Assembly (NCBI RefSeq): GCF_014863585.1
Contig: NZ_CP062253.1
Coordinates: 1,018,501-1,082,500, forward strand
Direction: 5' to 3'
Source of the DNA: Pseudomonas gozinkensis
Lineage (GTDB): Bacteria; Pseudomonadota; Gammaproteobacteria; Pseudomonadales; Pseudomonadaceae
Length of the DNA: 64,000 nt
Shown: piece after piece, positions 16,824 through 25,659 of the stretch
Position numbering within the stretch: position 1 is the first letter of the stretch
Layout of the letters: each line of letters opens with the position of its first letter
Made by a program: the position numbers and the translations under genes
Notes under the pieces: generated by a model
Seen by the model: only the letters and a program-made list of their open reading frames with translations
Told to the model about the DNA's origin: nothing
Database searches by the model: none

Positions 16824-16839
16824 CTGTATGTATATACAG
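16824..16839 (-). promoter_or_regulatory. LexA (SOS) box
   Basis: CTGTATGTATATACAG fits the gammaproteobacterial SOS consensus CTG-N10-CAG exactly, with an alternating TA-rich centre. Symmetry extends further (TTTAACTGTAT and ATACAGTTAAA, 16819-16844). It ends 41 bases before the start of the minus-strand phospholipase-like gene. On that strand TTTAAC and TAAATA, 16 bases apart, could be the -35 and -10 boxes and would lie over the operator. It is 181 bases from kdgD on the other strand, so the minus-strand operon is the likelier target. Confidence 0.85.
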
Positions 16840-16940
16840 TTAAATCGAGCCTAGTCGAGAAATCTCCTACGTCAAAAAGAAATCTTGTCCGACAAAAAAT
16901 GCCTCCCAGCGATGAAATGCAGTTGACGGTTATCTTTTAA

Positions 16941-16960
16941 GTTGTACGATGACCTACAAC
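16941..16960 (+). promoter_or_regulatory. Candidate GntR/FadR-type operator of the glucarate genes
   Basis: GTTGTACGATGACCTACAAC is an imperfect palindrome with exact outer arms GTTGTA and TACAAC, the size and composition typical of FadR-subfamily GntR operators. It lies 59 bases before kdgD. Its left half recurs in front of the GntR gene at 13993. Regulation is inferred. Confidence 0.6.
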
Positions 16961-17019
16961 TTCGGCGAAGGCTGAACGGTCCACTCACAAAAAAACGTTG
17001 CTACCAGGGTGTTCGAATA

Positions 17020-17931
17020 ATGAATCCACAAGAACTGAAGTCCATCCTCTCCGCCGGCCTGCTGTCGTTCCCGGTGACCGATTTCAATGCTCAGGGCGAT
17101 TTCAACCGCGCTGGCTACATCAAACGCCTGGAATGGCTGGCCCCGTACGGTGCTTCAGCCCTGTTCGCCGCCGGTGGCACCGGTGAATTCTTCTCCCTGG
17201 CCGCCAGCGAATACTCGGAAATCATCAAGACTGCCGTCGATACCTGCGCCAGCAGCGTGCCGATCCTCGCCGGTGTCGGTGGTTCGACCCGCCAGGCGAT
17301 CGAATACGCACAGGAAGCCGAGCGTCTGGGCGCCAAAGGCCTGTTGCTGCTGCCGCACTACCTGACCGAAGCCAGCCAGGACGGCGTCGCCGACCACGTT
17401 GAGGCTGTGTGCAAATCGGTCAACATCGGTGTCGTGGTCTACAACCGCAACGTCTGCCGCCTGACCGCGCCGCTGCTGGAACGCCTGGCCGAGCGCTGCC
17501 CGAACCTGATCGGTTACAAGGACGGTCTGGGTGATATCGAGCTGATGGTGTCGATCCGTCGTCGCCTCGGTGATCGCTTCAGCTACCTCGGTGGTCTGCC
17601 GACCGCTGAAGTCTACGCCGCTGCCTACAAGGCCCTGGGCGTGCCGGTCTACTCCTCGGCGGTGTTCAACTTCATCCCGAAAACCGCGATGGACTTCTAC
17701 CACGCCATTGCCCGTGAAGATCACGCCACCGTCGGCAAGATCATCGACGACTTCTTCCTGCCGTACCTGGACATCCGCAACCGCAAGGCCGGTTACGCCG
17801 TGAGCATCGTCAAGGCAGGCGCCAAGATCGCCGGTTATGACGCAGGCCCGGTGCGCGCGCCGCTGACCGACCTGACCCGCGAAGAGTACGAAATGCTCGC
17901 CGCGCTGATCGACAAGCAAGGTGCGCAGTAA
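17020..17931 (+). CDS. kdgD: 5-dehydro-4-deoxyglucarate dehydratase
   Basis: Cytoplasmic lyase of the DapA/NAL superfamily, 303 residues. It converts 5-dehydro-4-deoxy-D-glucarate to 2,5-dioxopentanoate with loss of CO2 and water, a step in D-glucarate and galactarate breakdown. The (beta/alpha)8 barrel shows the GGTGEFFSL loop (residues 52-60), Y141 in VVVYNRN and Schiff-base K167 in [10 protein letters not shown]. The start at 17020 gives the normal family length; a reading frame beginning 26 codons earlier includes the operator and is rejected, though no strong ribosome site precedes 17020. The next gene encodes the enzyme that consumes the product. Confidence 0.95.
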   Translation: MNPQELKSILSAGLLSFPVTDFNAQGDFNRAGYIKRLEWLAPYGASALFAAGGTGEFFSLAASEYSEIIKTAVDTCASSVPILAGVGGSTRQAIEYAQEAERLGAKGLLLLPHYLTEASQDGVADHVEAVCKSVNIGVVVYNRNVCRLTAPLLERLAERCPNLIGYKDGLGDIELMVSIRRRLGDRFSYLGGLPTAEVYAAAYKALGVPVYSSAVFNFIPKTAMDFYHAIAREDHATVGKIIDDFFLPYLDIRNRKAGYAVSIVKAGAKIAGYDAGPVRAPLTDLTREEYEMLAALIDKQGAQ

Positions 17932-17949
17932 CACAACCCTATAAACAAG

Positions 17950-17974
17950 GCCGCTGAGCAATCAGCGGCTTTTT
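17950..17974 (+). terminator. Intrinsic terminator between kdgD and the dehydrogenase gene
   Basis: GCCGCTGA (17950-17957) and TCAGCGGC (17962-17969) form a perfect stem with a GCAA tetraloop, followed by five T residues. It lies within what is otherwise a catabolic operon, 18 bases after the kdgD stop and just before the ribosome site of the next gene, so it probably makes kdgD the more abundant product. Confidence 0.85.
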
Positions 17975-17992
17975 GCGTCAGGAGAATGATTC

Positions 17993-19432
17993 GTGACCAA
18001 GCGCTATGACAACTACATCAACGGTGAATGGGTCGCCGGCAACGATTACTCGGTCAACATCAACCCGTCCGAGCTGAGCGACACCATCGGCGATTACGCC
18101 AAGGCTGACCTGGCCCAGGTCAACGCCGCCATCGACGCCGCGCGCGCCGCGTTCCCGGCGTGGTCGACTTCGGGCATTCAGGCCCGCCACGACTCGCTGG
18201 ACAAAGTCGGCACCGAAATCCTCGCCCGTCGCGAAGAGCTCGGCACCCTGCTGGCCCGGGAAGAGGGCAAGACCCTGCCGGAAGCCATCGGTGAGGTGAC
18301 CCGCGCCGGCAACATCTTCAAGTTCTTCGCCGGCGAGTGCCTGCGTCTGTCCGGCGACTACGTGCCGTCGGTGCGTCCGGGCGTCAACGTTGAAGTCACC
18401 CGCGAAGCCCTTGGGGTGGTTGGCCTGATCACTCCGTGGAACTTCCCGATTGCCATCCCGTCGTGGAAAATCGCCCCGGCCCTGGCCTACGGCAACTGCG
18501 TGGTGTTGAAGCCGGCGGATCTGGTGCCGGGTTGCGCCTGGGCGCTGGCCGAAATCATCTCCCGCGCAGGCTTCCCGGCCGGCGTGTTCAACCTGGTGAT
18601 GGGCAGCGGTCGGGTGGTGGGTGAAGCACTGGTCAACAGCCCGAAAGTCGACGGCATCAGCTTCACCGGCTCCGTCGGTGTGGGGCGTCAGATCGCGGTC
18701 AATTGCGTGTCGCGCCAGGCCAAGGTTCAGCTGGAGATGGGCGGCAAGAACCCGCAGATCATTCTCGACGACGCCGACCTTAAGCAAGCGGTCGAGCTGT
18801 CGGTGCAGAGCGCGTTCTACTCCACCGGCCAGCGTTGCACCGCGTCGAGCCGACTGATCGTCACCGCCGGGATTCACGACAAGTTCGTCGAAGCCATGGC
18901 CGAGCGCATGAAGTCGATCAAGGTCGGCCACGCGCTGAAGGCTGGCACCGACATCGGTCCAGTGGTCTCGCAAGCGCAGCTTGAGCAGGACCTGAAGTAC
19001 ATCGACATCGGCCAGTCCGAAGGTGCGCGCGTAGTCAGTGGCGGCGGTCTGGTGACCTGCGACACCGAAGGCTACTTCCTCGCGCCGACCCTGTTTGCCG
19101 ACAGCGAAGCATTGATGCGCATCAGCCGCGAAGAGATCTTCGGCCCTGTCGCCAACATCGTTCGCGTGGCCGATTACGAGGCTGCACTGGCCATGGCCAA
19201 CGACACCGAATTCGGTCTGTCGGCGGGTATCGCCACCACGTCGCTGAAGTACGCCAACCACTTCAAGCGTCATTCCCAGGCCGGGATGGTGATGGTCAAC
19301 CTGCCGACCGCCGGTGTCGATTACCACGTTCCGTTCGGTGGCCGTAAGGGTTCATCCTATGGCTCACGTGAGCAAGGCCGCTATGCGCAAGAGTTCTACA
19401 CGGTCGTGAAGACCAGCTACATCGGTTCCTGA
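17993..19432 (+). CDS. 2,5-dioxopentanoate (alpha-ketoglutaric semialdehyde) dehydrogenase
   Basis: NAD(P)-dependent aldehyde dehydrogenase, 479 residues, that would oxidise 2,5-dioxopentanoate made by KdgD to 2-oxoglutarate and so feed the TCA cycle. Seen directly are the catalytic cysteine C282 in TGQRCTASS, general base E248 in [14 protein letters not shown] at 148-152 and the coenzyme loop FTGSVGVG. The function within the large family is assigned from its place between kdgD and a sugar-acid transporter. The start codon is GTG at 17993 with GGAG 8 bases upstream; a nearby ATG is in another frame. Confidence 0.9.
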   Translation: MTKRYDNYINGEWVAGNDYSVNINPSELSDTIGDYAKADLAQVNAAIDAARAAFPAWSTSGIQARHDSLDKVGTEILARREELGTLLAREEGKTLPEAIGEVTRAGNIFKFFAGECLRLSGDYVPSVRPGVNVEVTREALGVVGLITPWNFPIAIPSWKIAPALAYGNCVVLKPADLVPGCAWALAEIISRAGFPAGVFNLVMGSGRVVGEALVNSPKVDGISFTGSVGVGRQIAVNCVSRQAKVQLEMGGKNPQIILDDADLKQAVELSVQSAFYSTGQRCTASSRLIVTAGIHDKFVEAMAERMKSIKVGHALKAGTDIGPVVSQAQLEQDLKYIDIGQSEGARVVSGGGLVTCDTEGYFLAPTLFADSEALMRISREEIFGPVANIVRVADYEAALAMANDTEFGLSAGIATTSLKYANHFKRHSQAGMVMVNLPTAGVDYHVPFGGRKGSSYGSREQGRYAQEFYTVVKTSYIGS

Positions 19433-19444
19433 TCCACGCAATAC

Positions 19445-19532
19445 CTGTGGGAGCTGGCTAGCCAGCGATAGCATCACCGCGGAGTGACTGATACAACGAG
19501 TCGCCTGCATCGCTGGCAAGCCAGCTCCCACA
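19445..19532. repeat. REP pair (REPIN), GCTGGC core
   Basis: Inverted REP copies GTGGGAGCTGGCTAGCCAGC (from 19447) and GCTGGCAAGCCAGCTCCCAC (to 19531) lie between the dehydrogenase and transporter genes. The left copy has an A in place of the usual central T, giving a perfect palindrome at its core. Confidence 0.88.
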
Positions 19533-19586
19533 ACGACCAAAGAAGATCCACCCGCGCATAAAAATAATCAGTGGGAGTACATCTAC

Positions 19587-20951
19587 ATGCAATCGTCCAA
19601 GCCGACTCACGTCCGCTATTTGATCCTGCTCATGCTGTTCCTGGTGACCACGATCAACTACGCCGACCGCGCCACCATCGCGATCGCCGGTTCCAGTCTG
19701 CAAAAAGACCTCGGCATCGACGCGGTCACCCTCGGCTACATCTTCTCTGCTTTCGGTTGGGCCTACGTGGCCGGGCAAATCCCCGGCGGCTGGCTGCTCG
19801 ACCGCTTCGGCTCGAAAAAAGTCTATGCCCTGAGCATCTTCACCTGGTCGCTGTTCACCGTGCTGCAAGGCTTCGTCGGTGAGTTCGGCATGTCCACGGC
19901 CATCGTCGCGCTGTTCATGCTGCGTTTCCTGGTCGGTCTGGCCGAGGCGCCGTCGTTCCCCGGCAACGCGCGCATCGTCGCAGCCTGGTTCCCGACCGCT
20001 GAACGTGGCACTGCATCGGCGATCTTCAACTCGGCGCAATATTTCGCCACCGTGTTGTTCGCACCGCTGATGGGCTGGATCGTGTTCACCTTTGGCTGGG
20101 AGCACGTGTTCATCGTCATGGGTATTCTGGGCATCGTGTTCTCGCTGGTCTGGCTGAAGGTTATCCACAGCCCGCGCCAACACCCGATGGCCAACGAAGC
20201 AGAAGTGAAGTTCATCGCCGACAACGGCGGTATGGTCGATATGGACCAGAAGCAAGGCAAAAAGGCTGACGGCCCGAAATGGGATTACATCCGTCAGTTG
20301 CTGACCAACCGCATGATGCTCGGCGTTTATCTGGGCCAGTACTGCATCAACGGCATCACCTATTTCTTCCTGACCTGGTTCCCGGTGTACCTCGTGCAGG
20401 AACGCGGCATGACCATCCTCAAGGCCGGTTTCATCGCCTCGTTGCCGGCGATCTGCGGTTTTATCGGTGGCGTGCTCGGTGGGGTGATTTCCGATTACCT
20501 GCTGCGCAAGGGCCATTCGCTGACCTTCGCCCGCAAGGCGCCGATCATTGCCGGTCTGCTGGTTTCGAGCAGCATCGTGGCGTGCAACTATGTCGACGTT
20601 GAATGGATGGTGGTCGGCTTCATGGCCCTGGCATTCTTCGGCAAAGGCGTGGGCGCACTGGGCTGGGCGGTGGTGTCCGACACCTCGCCGAAACAGATTG
20701 CTGGTCTGAGCGGTGGCCTGTTCAACACCTTCGGCAACATCGCGTCGATCACCACCCCGATCGTCATCGGCTACATCATCAGCTCCACCGGTTCGTTCAA
20801 ATGGGCACTGGTGTTCGTCGGCGCCAACGCGCTGGTGGCGGTGTTCAGCTATCTGGTGATCGTCGGCCCGATCAAACGTGTCGTGCTGAAAGAGCCACCA
20901 ACCAACGGTGGTTCCGAAGCGACTGGTAAATTGTCTCAAGCGCATTCCTGA
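19587..20951 (+). CDS. MFS sugar-acid transporter (GudP/GarP-like)
   Basis: Inner-membrane major-facilitator permease of 454 residues with twelve predicted helices, of the anion:cation symporter family. The first helix begins [20 protein letters not shown], and INYADRATI is typical of GudP/ExuT-type carriers; the loop motif [12 protein letters not shown] follows helix 2. With kdgD and garD on either side it most likely imports D-glucarate and galactarate. GGGAG lies about 10 bases before the ATG, and the gene ends 11 bases before garD. Confidence 0.92.
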   Translation: MQSSKPTHVRYLILLMLFLVTTINYADRATIAIAGSSLQKDLGIDAVTLGYIFSAFGWAYVAGQIPGGWLLDRFGSKKVYALSIFTWSLFTVLQGFVGEFGMSTAIVALFMLRFLVGLAEAPSFPGNARIVAAWFPTAERGTASAIFNSAQYFATVLFAPLMGWIVFTFGWEHVFIVMGILGIVFSLVWLKVIHSPRQHPMANEAEVKFIADNGGMVDMDQKQGKKADGPKWDYIRQLLTNRMMLGVYLGQYCINGITYFFLTWFPVYLVQERGMTILKAGFIASLPAICGFIGGVLGGVISDYLLRKGHSLTFARKAPIIAGLLVSSSIVACNYVDVEWMVVGFMALAFFGKGVGALGWAVVSDTSPKQIAGLSGGLFNTFGNIASITTPIVIGYIISSTGSFKWALVFVGANALVAVFSYLVIVGPIKRVVLKEPPTNGGSEATGKLSQAHS

Positions 20952-20962
20952 GGAGCGGCGTC

Positions 20963-22516
20963 ATGCAGTTGATTGAACATTCCGACTCGCCGCGCTACAT
21001 CCGCCTGCACGAGCGGGACAACGTAGTGGTAGTGGTGAATGACCAGGGCGTTCCGGCCGGCACCGAATTTGCCGATGGCCTGGTGACGGTGGATTTTGTG
21101 CCGCAAAGTCACAAGGTCAGCCTCGTGGATATCCCCGAGGGCGGCACGGTGATTCGCTACGGCCAGATCATCGGCTACGCGTTGCAGCCGATTCCCCGTG
21201 GCAGTTGGGTCAAGGAAGATCAACTGCGCATGCCGACCGCGCCACCGCTGGACAGCCTGCCGCTGTCCACCGATGTACCGGCCGCCCAGGCACCGCTGGA
21301 AGGCTTCACGTTCGAGGGTTATCGCAACGCCGACGGTACCGTCGGCACGCGCAACATTCTCGGGATCACCACCACCGTGCAATGCGTCACCGGGGTGCTG
21401 GATCACGCGGTGAAGCGGATCAAGGATGAACTGCTGCCCAAGTATCCGCACGTCGATGACGTGGTGGCGCTGACTCACAGTTACGGTTGCGGCGTGGCCA
21501 TCACCGCCACCGACGCCTACATCCCGATCCGTACCGTGCGCAATCTGGCGCGCAACCCGAACCTGGGTGGTGAGGCGCTGGTAATCAGCCTGGGCTGCGA
21601 GAAGTTGCAGGCCGGGCAGGTGATGCATGAGGACGATGCGTCGGTGGATCTGAGCGAGCCGTGGCTGTATCGCTTGCAGGATTCCAGTCACGGTTTCACC
21701 GAGATGATCGAGCAGATCATGGAGCTGGCCGAAGTCCGCTTGAAGAAACTCGACCAGCGCCGCCGGGAAACCGTGCCGGCGTCCGAGTTGATCCTTGGCA
21801 TGCAATGCGGTGGCAGCGATGCGTTTTCCGGCATCACCGCCAACCCGGCACTGGGTTACGCCTCGGACTTGCTGCTGCGGGCGGGGGCGACGGTGATGTT
21901 TTCCGAAGTCACCGAAGTGCGCGATGCGATCTACCTGCTGACCTCACGGGCCCAGAGCAAAACCGTTGCCGTGGAACTGGTGCGCGAGATGGACTGGTAC
22001 GACCGTTATCTGGCCAAGGGCGAAGCAGACCGTAGCGCCAATACCACGCCGGGCAACAAGAAAGGCGGGTTGTCGAACATCGTCGAGAAGTCGTTGGGCT
22101 CGATCGTGAAGTCCGGCAACAGTGCGATCAGCGGTGTGCTCGGCCCGGGAGAGCGCTTCAAGCAGAAGGGTTTGATTTTCTGTGCGACGCCGGCGAGTGA
22201 CTTTGTCTGCGGCACTTTGCAACTGGCGGCGGGAATGAACCTGCATGTGTTCACTACCGGTCGTGGTACGCCTTATGGTCTGGCCATGGCGCCAGTGGTG
22301 AAGGTCTCGACCCGTACCGAGCTGGCGCAGCGCTGGCCGGATCTGATCGATATCGACGCCGGGCGGATCGCTACCGGTCGCGCGTCCATCGAGGAGTTGG
22401 GCTGGGAGTTGTTCCACTACTACCTGGATGTGGCGAGCGGCAAGCAGCAGACGTGGGCGGAGAAGCACAAGCTGCATAACGACATTACGTTGTTCAATCC
22501 GGCGCCTATTACTTGA
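20963..22516 (+). CDS. garD: Galactarate dehydratase
   Basis: Cytoplasmic dehydratase of 517 residues of the UxaA/GarD family, converting galactarate to 5-dehydro-4-deoxy-D-glucarate, the KdgD substrate. An N-terminal SAF-like domain (residues 1-90, ending GSWVKEDQL) precedes the catalytic part. The catalytic part has [20 protein letters not shown] and [20 protein letters not shown], with conserved cysteines likely to hold metal. GAGGAG precedes the ATG, and the 11-base gap after the transporter gene shows cotranscription. The length and motifs fit GarD rather than the shorter altronate dehydratase. Confidence 0.95.
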   Translation: MQLIEHSDSPRYIRLHERDNVVVVVNDQGVPAGTEFADGLVTVDFVPQSHKVSLVDIPEGGTVIRYGQIIGYALQPIPRGSWVKEDQLRMPTAPPLDSLPLSTDVPAAQAPLEGFTFEGYRNADGTVGTRNILGITTTVQCVTGVLDHAVKRIKDELLPKYPHVDDVVALTHSYGCGVAITATDAYIPIRTVRNLARNPNLGGEALVISLGCEKLQAGQVMHEDDASVDLSEPWLYRLQDSSHGFTEMIEQIMELAEVRLKKLDQRRRETVPASELILGMQCGGSDAFSGITANPALGYASDLLLRAGATVMFSEVTEVRDAIYLLTSRAQSKTVAVELVREMDWYDRYLAKGEADRSANTTPGNKKGGLSNIVEKSLGSIVKSGNSAISGVLGPGERFKQKGLIFCATPASDFVCGTLQLAAGMNLHVFTTGRGTPYGLAMAPVVKVSTRTELAQRWPDLIDIDAGRIATGRASIEELGWELFHYYLDVASGKQQTWAEKHKLHNDITLFNPAPIT

Positions 22517-22530
22517 GACCGAGTCGCCTG

Positions 22531-22626
22531 CATCGCGAGCAAGCTCGCTCCCACAGGGATCTTCTTTGTTACACAAATTGTGTAATCATCAAAGATCAGT
22601 GTGGGAGCGAGCTTGCTCGCGATAGC
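22531..22626. repeat. REP pair (REPIN), GCGAGC core
   Basis: Inverted REP copies ATCGCGAGCAAGCTCGCTCC and GGAGCGAGCTTGCTCGCGAT flank a spacer holding another perfect palindrome, TTACACAA (22569-22576) and TTGTGTAA (22578-22585). The core differs from that of the three pairs to its left. Confidence 0.9.
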
Positions 22627-22700
22627 GGTCGACCAGACGCGGGAGAACTTGTGGCTTATCATTAGCCCCCTAACGACGCTCACCTCCAAGGCTCCCCGGC

Positions 22701-23642
22701 ATGTTGGCTATCTTCCTCGAAACCCTGAACATCACCGCGCCGGTGTTTGCCATGCTGTTTCTGGGTGTGCTGCTCAAGCGCATCGACTGGATCAACGACA
22801 ACTTCATCCATACGGCCTCGTCGCTGGTGTTCAACGTCACCATGCCGGCGCTGCTGTTTCTCGGCATTCTGCATGCCGACCTGCACGCCGCACTGCAACC
22901 GGCGCTGCTGATCTATTTCTCACTCGCTACGCTGGTCAGTTTTGCCGTGGCCTGGGGCTGGGCGATTTTGCGCTGCCCGCGCGAGGATCGCGGCATCTAC
23001 ACCCAAGGTGCGTTTCGCGGCAACAACGGGGTGATCGGCCTCGCACTGGCGGCGAGCATGTACGGCGACTACGGGATCTCCCTCGGGGCGATTCTCGCGG
23101 CGCTGGTGATCCTGTTCTACAACACCCTGTCGACCATCGTGCTGGCGGTCTATAGCCCGGTGATCAAGTCCGACCCGTGGAGCATCTGCAAAAGCGTGGT
23201 CAGCAATCCGCTGATCATCAGCGTGATCGCAGCCGCACCGTTCGCTTATTTCAAGATCGGTCTGCCGGGCTGGCTGGAGACGTCCGGCCAGTACCTGGCG
23301 CAAACCACGCTGCCGCTGGCGCTGATCTGCATTGGCGGCACACTGTCGCTGGCGGCGCTGCGCAAGAGCGGCAAGATGGCGCTCAGTTCGAGTCTGGTGA
23401 AGATGATCGGTCTGCCGGTGATCGCCACTTTGGGCGCATGGCTGTGGGGCTTTCGCGGGGCGGAGCTGGGGATTCTGTTTCTGTACTTCGGCAGCCCGAC
23501 CGCCGCCGCCAGTTTTGTCATGGCCCGTGCGGCGCAGGGCAATCATGAACTGGCGGCGGCGATCATCGTACTGACCACGTTGATGGCGGCGATCACCACC
23601 AACATCGGGATCTTCTTTTTGCAGTGGGGCGGGTGGATCTGA
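22701..23642 (+). CDS. AEC-family (auxin efflux carrier-like) transporter
   Basis: Inner-membrane protein of 313 residues with about ten hydrophobic helices in two halves. The repeat-end motif GAFRGNNGVIGLALA (near residues 107-121) is characteristic of AEC/MleP-type carriers, which in bacteria move malonate, malate or related acids; the substrate here is unknown. The ribosome site (AAGG) is modest. It follows the garD operon after a REP pair and is convergent with the next gene, so it is probably transcribed alone. Confidence 0.9.
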   Translation: MLAIFLETLNITAPVFAMLFLGVLLKRIDWINDNFIHTASSLVFNVTMPALLFLGILHADLHAALQPALLIYFSLATLVSFAVAWGWAILRCPREDRGIYTQGAFRGNNGVIGLALAASMYGDYGISLGAILAALVILFYNTLSTIVLAVYSPVIKSDPWSICKSVVSNPLIISVIAAAPFAYFKIGLPGWLETSGQYLAQTTLPLALICIGGTLSLAALRKSGKMALSSSLVKMIGLPVIATLGAWLWGFRGAELGILFLYFGSPTAAASFVMARAAQGNHELAAAIIVLTTLMAAITTNIGIFFLQWGGWI

Positions 23643-23651
23643 GACCGGCGC

Positions 23652-24032
23652 TTATTCAGGCTTCTGGTAACTGTCGATCACTTCCTGCGCCGCACGAAAC
23701 GCATCGATCGCCGCCGGCACGCCGGCATACACCGCGCAATGCAACAGGGCTTCGCGGATCTCATCGACCGTGCAGCCATTGTTCAACGCGCCGCGCACGT
23801 GACCTTTCAATTCCTGCGGGCACTTCAACGCGGTCAGCGCGGCGAGGGTGATCAGGCTGCGGGTTTTCAGCGGCAAACCTTCGCGATTCCACACGCCGCC
23901 CCAGGCGTGTTCGTTGACGAAATCCTGCAAGGGTTGGGTGAACTCGGTGGCATTGCCCAGCGCGCGGTCGACAAACACGTCGCCCATTACCTGACGGCGG
24001 ACTTCAACCCCGGATTTCTTCGATTCGGTCAT
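23652..24032 (-). CDS. Carboxymuconolactone decarboxylase family protein
   Basis: A 126-residue cytoplasmic protein of the CMD/AhpD-like helical family. The pattern LKTRSLITLAALTAL, HVRGALNNGCTVDEIREALLHCAVYAGVP is typical of 4-carboxymuconolactone decarboxylase PcaC-like proteins. It contains single cysteines in GCTVDE and LHCAVY but not the CxxC of AhpD peroxidases. No other beta-ketoadipate genes are nearby, so true PcaC function is doubtful. The start at 24032 overlaps the stop of the antiporter gene by 4 bases, indicating coupling; GAGGGA lies 7 bases upstream. Confidence 0.88.
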   Translation of the reverse strand: MTESKKSGVEVRRQVMGDVFVDRALGNATEFTQPLQDFVNEHAWGGVWNREGLPLKTRSLITLAALTALKCPQELKGHVRGALNNGCTVDEIREALLHCAVYAGVPAAIDAFRAAQEVIDSYQKPE

Positions 24033-25090
24033 GGCACATCCCTCTTGTGGTGTTGGCGGCGCCAGGCGCGCACGGACGTGAAAAACAGAAACGTCAGCAG
24101 CGTCGGCAGCACATAAAACAGCATCAGTCGCTCGAGTTTGCCGGCCAGTGGCATGCCGGTGGTGAACGACACCACGTGCAACCCGTACGCCAGGTACAAA
24201 CCTAGCAACAACAAACCTTCGGCCCGGGTCACGCGATAGCCGGAATAGAACACCGGCAGGCACAGCGCCGCGACGCCGAGCATCACCGGCAAGTCGAAAT
24301 CCAGCGCGTTTGGCGAGATCGACAACGGCGTCGGCGCGATCAGTGCGGTGATGCCCAGCACCCCGAGCAGGTTGAACAGGTTGGCGCCGATCACGTTGCC
24401 GACTGCAATGTCCCGCTGACCGCGCAGCGCGGCAATCAGCGAGGTGGCGAGCTCCGGCAGCGAGGTACCGACTGCGACCACGGTCAGGCCGATCACCCGC
24501 TCGGAGAATCCCAGGTCAGTGGCGACGACCACGGCTGCACCCAGCAGCAAGTGCCCGGCGAACACCAGCATGCCCAGACCGCCGACAATCATCAGCAGGC
24601 TGGTGAACCACGGCGCCTGCGGATCGTGCGGTTGATCGGAATGCGGGCGGGTCGAGTGCCGCGACTGGCGCAGCAACAGACCAAGGTAAAGCGCCAGGGC
24701 ACCGAGCAGCAGAATGCCGTCGAAGCGCCCGAGTTCTTCATTCCACGCCAGCACGAACACCAGAAGGCTGGCGCCGATCATCAACGGGATGTCGAGGCGC
24801 ACCAGTTGCCGCGATACCCGCAGCGGAATGATCAGCGCCGACAGGCCGAGGGTGACGAGAATGTTGAAAATGCTGCTGCCGATCACGCTGCTGACGGCGA
24901 TGTCCGGCGTGTGTGCCTGCACGGCTTGCAGGCTGACGGCCATTTGCGGGGCGCTGCTGCCGAGGGCGACGATGGTCAGGCCGATGATCAGCGGTCGCAC
25001 ATGCAGGCGCGCGGCCAGGCGCACGGCGGCGCGCACCATCAGCTCGGCGCCGACGATCAGCAGGAACAGCCCGCTGAGCAATTCGATCAC
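24029..25090 (-). CDS. Na+/Ca2+ exchanger-type antiporter (YrbG-like)
   Basis: Inner-membrane cation antiporter of the CaCA family, about 353 residues. Two inverted alpha repeats are clear: ALGSSAPQMAVSLQA with SSVIGSSIFNILVTLG in the first half, and AVGTSLPELATSLIAA with GNVIGANLFNLLGVLG in the second, holding the ion-binding acidic and polar residues. The first repeat has Gln (APQ) where most members have Glu (PE), which may alter ion binding. The start is uncertain: GTG at 25090 gives the usual first helix but has no good ribosome site, and the only in-frame ATG (25219) lies inside rlpA. It is coupled to the CMD-family gene downstream. Confidence 0.85.
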   Translation of the reverse strand: MIELLSGLFLLIVGAELMVRAAVRLAARLHVRPLIIGLTIVALGSSAPQMAVSLQAVQAHTPDIAVSSVIGSSIFNILVTLGLSALIIPLRVSRQLVRLDIPLMIGASLLVFVLAWNEELGRFDGILLLGALALYLGLLLRQSRHSTRPHSDQPHDPQAPWFTSLLMIVGGLGMLVFAGHLLLGAAVVVATDLGFSERVIGLTVVAVGTSLPELATSLIAALRGQRDIAVGNVIGANLFNLLGVLGITALIAPTPLSISPNALDFDLPVMLGVAALCLPVFYSGYRVTRAEGLLLLGLYLAYGLHVVSFTTGMPLAGKLERLMLFYVLPTLLTFLFFTSVRAWRRQHHKRDVP

Positions 25091-25136
25091 GCTGATCAGC
25101 GGTAAGTCGGTCAGTCCGAAAATGGTGGACGCTCCA

Positions 25137-25511
25137 TCAGTCGTCGAGGGCCTGGATCCGGACCCGGGCGGTTCCACTGCGCAGCATACCGAGCTGTTCG
25201 GCCGCAGCACGTGAAACATCGATCAGGCGGCCACGGGTGTGCGGGCCGCGGTCGTTGATGCGGACCACGACGGACTCATCGTTTTTCAGGTTGGTGACCT
25301 TCACCCGGGTGCCGAACGGCAACTGGCGGTGGGCGGCGGTCAGGGAATTCTGGTTGAACGCTTCGCCGCTGGCGGTGCGTTTACCGTGGTGTTTGGCACC
25401 GTAATAGGAGGCGACGCCGGTCTGGTCATAACCGTGCGGGTCGATGACATCGGTGCTGGCGCAACCGGCCAACAGGGAGAGCAGGGCGCAGCTGATGAAT
25501 AGACGCTTCAT
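25137..25511 (-). CDS. RlpA-like lipoprotein (double-psi beta-barrel)
   Basis: A 124-residue outer-membrane lipoprotein. The signal peptide ends in the lipobox LAGC (Cys at residue 17). The mature part is a single RlpA domain with GVASYYGAKHHGKRTASGE and VRINDRGPHTRGRLIDVS, including the catalytic-type Asp and His of RlpA lytic transglycosylases that cut denuded glycan strands. It lacks the C-terminal SPOR domain of the classical septal RlpA, so it is a short paralogue and a septal location is not assured. A REP pair lies only 21 bases upstream of its start. Confidence 0.88.
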   Translation of the reverse strand: MKRLFISCALLSLLAGCASTDVIDPHGYDQTGVASYYGAKHHGKRTASGEAFNQNSLTAAHRQLPFGTRVKVTNLKNDESVVVRINDRGPHTRGRLIDVSRAAAEQLGMLRSGTARVRIQALDD

Positions 25512-25531
25512 TCAAAGGTTTCCAGAAACCA

Positions 25532-25622
25532 TTGTGGGAGCGAGCTTGCTCGCGATGGCGATCTGACAGTCACTCTTGCTGTGTCTGAAATTGCGCTATC
25601 GCGAGCAAGCTCGCTCCCACAG
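25532..25622. repeat. REP pair (REPIN), GCGAGC core, directly upstream of the rlpA-like gene
   Basis: Inverted REP copies GTGGGAGCGAGCTTGCTCGC (25534-25553) and its reverse complement (25601-25620) fill most of the 148 bases between the gatB stop and the rlpA-like start, both read on the minus strand. Confidence 0.9.
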
Positions 25623-25659
25623 GGATCAGAGCCAGGTTTGAAATCTGGCTCCATTGTGG

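Noticed and set aside
16824..16839. SOS control of kdgD on the plus strand
   Set aside because: The box is 181 bases from kdgD but 41 from the minus-strand phospholipase-like gene, and kdgD has its own GntR-type palindrome nearer its start.
16942..17019. Upstream start of kdgD at 16942
   Set aside because: It would translate the operator palindrome and add 26 residues absent from the family.
8676..25622. CRISPR-like or phage attachment repeats
   Set aside because: The recurring palindromes are paired REP sequences in inverted orientation in separate intergenic gaps, not a regular array.
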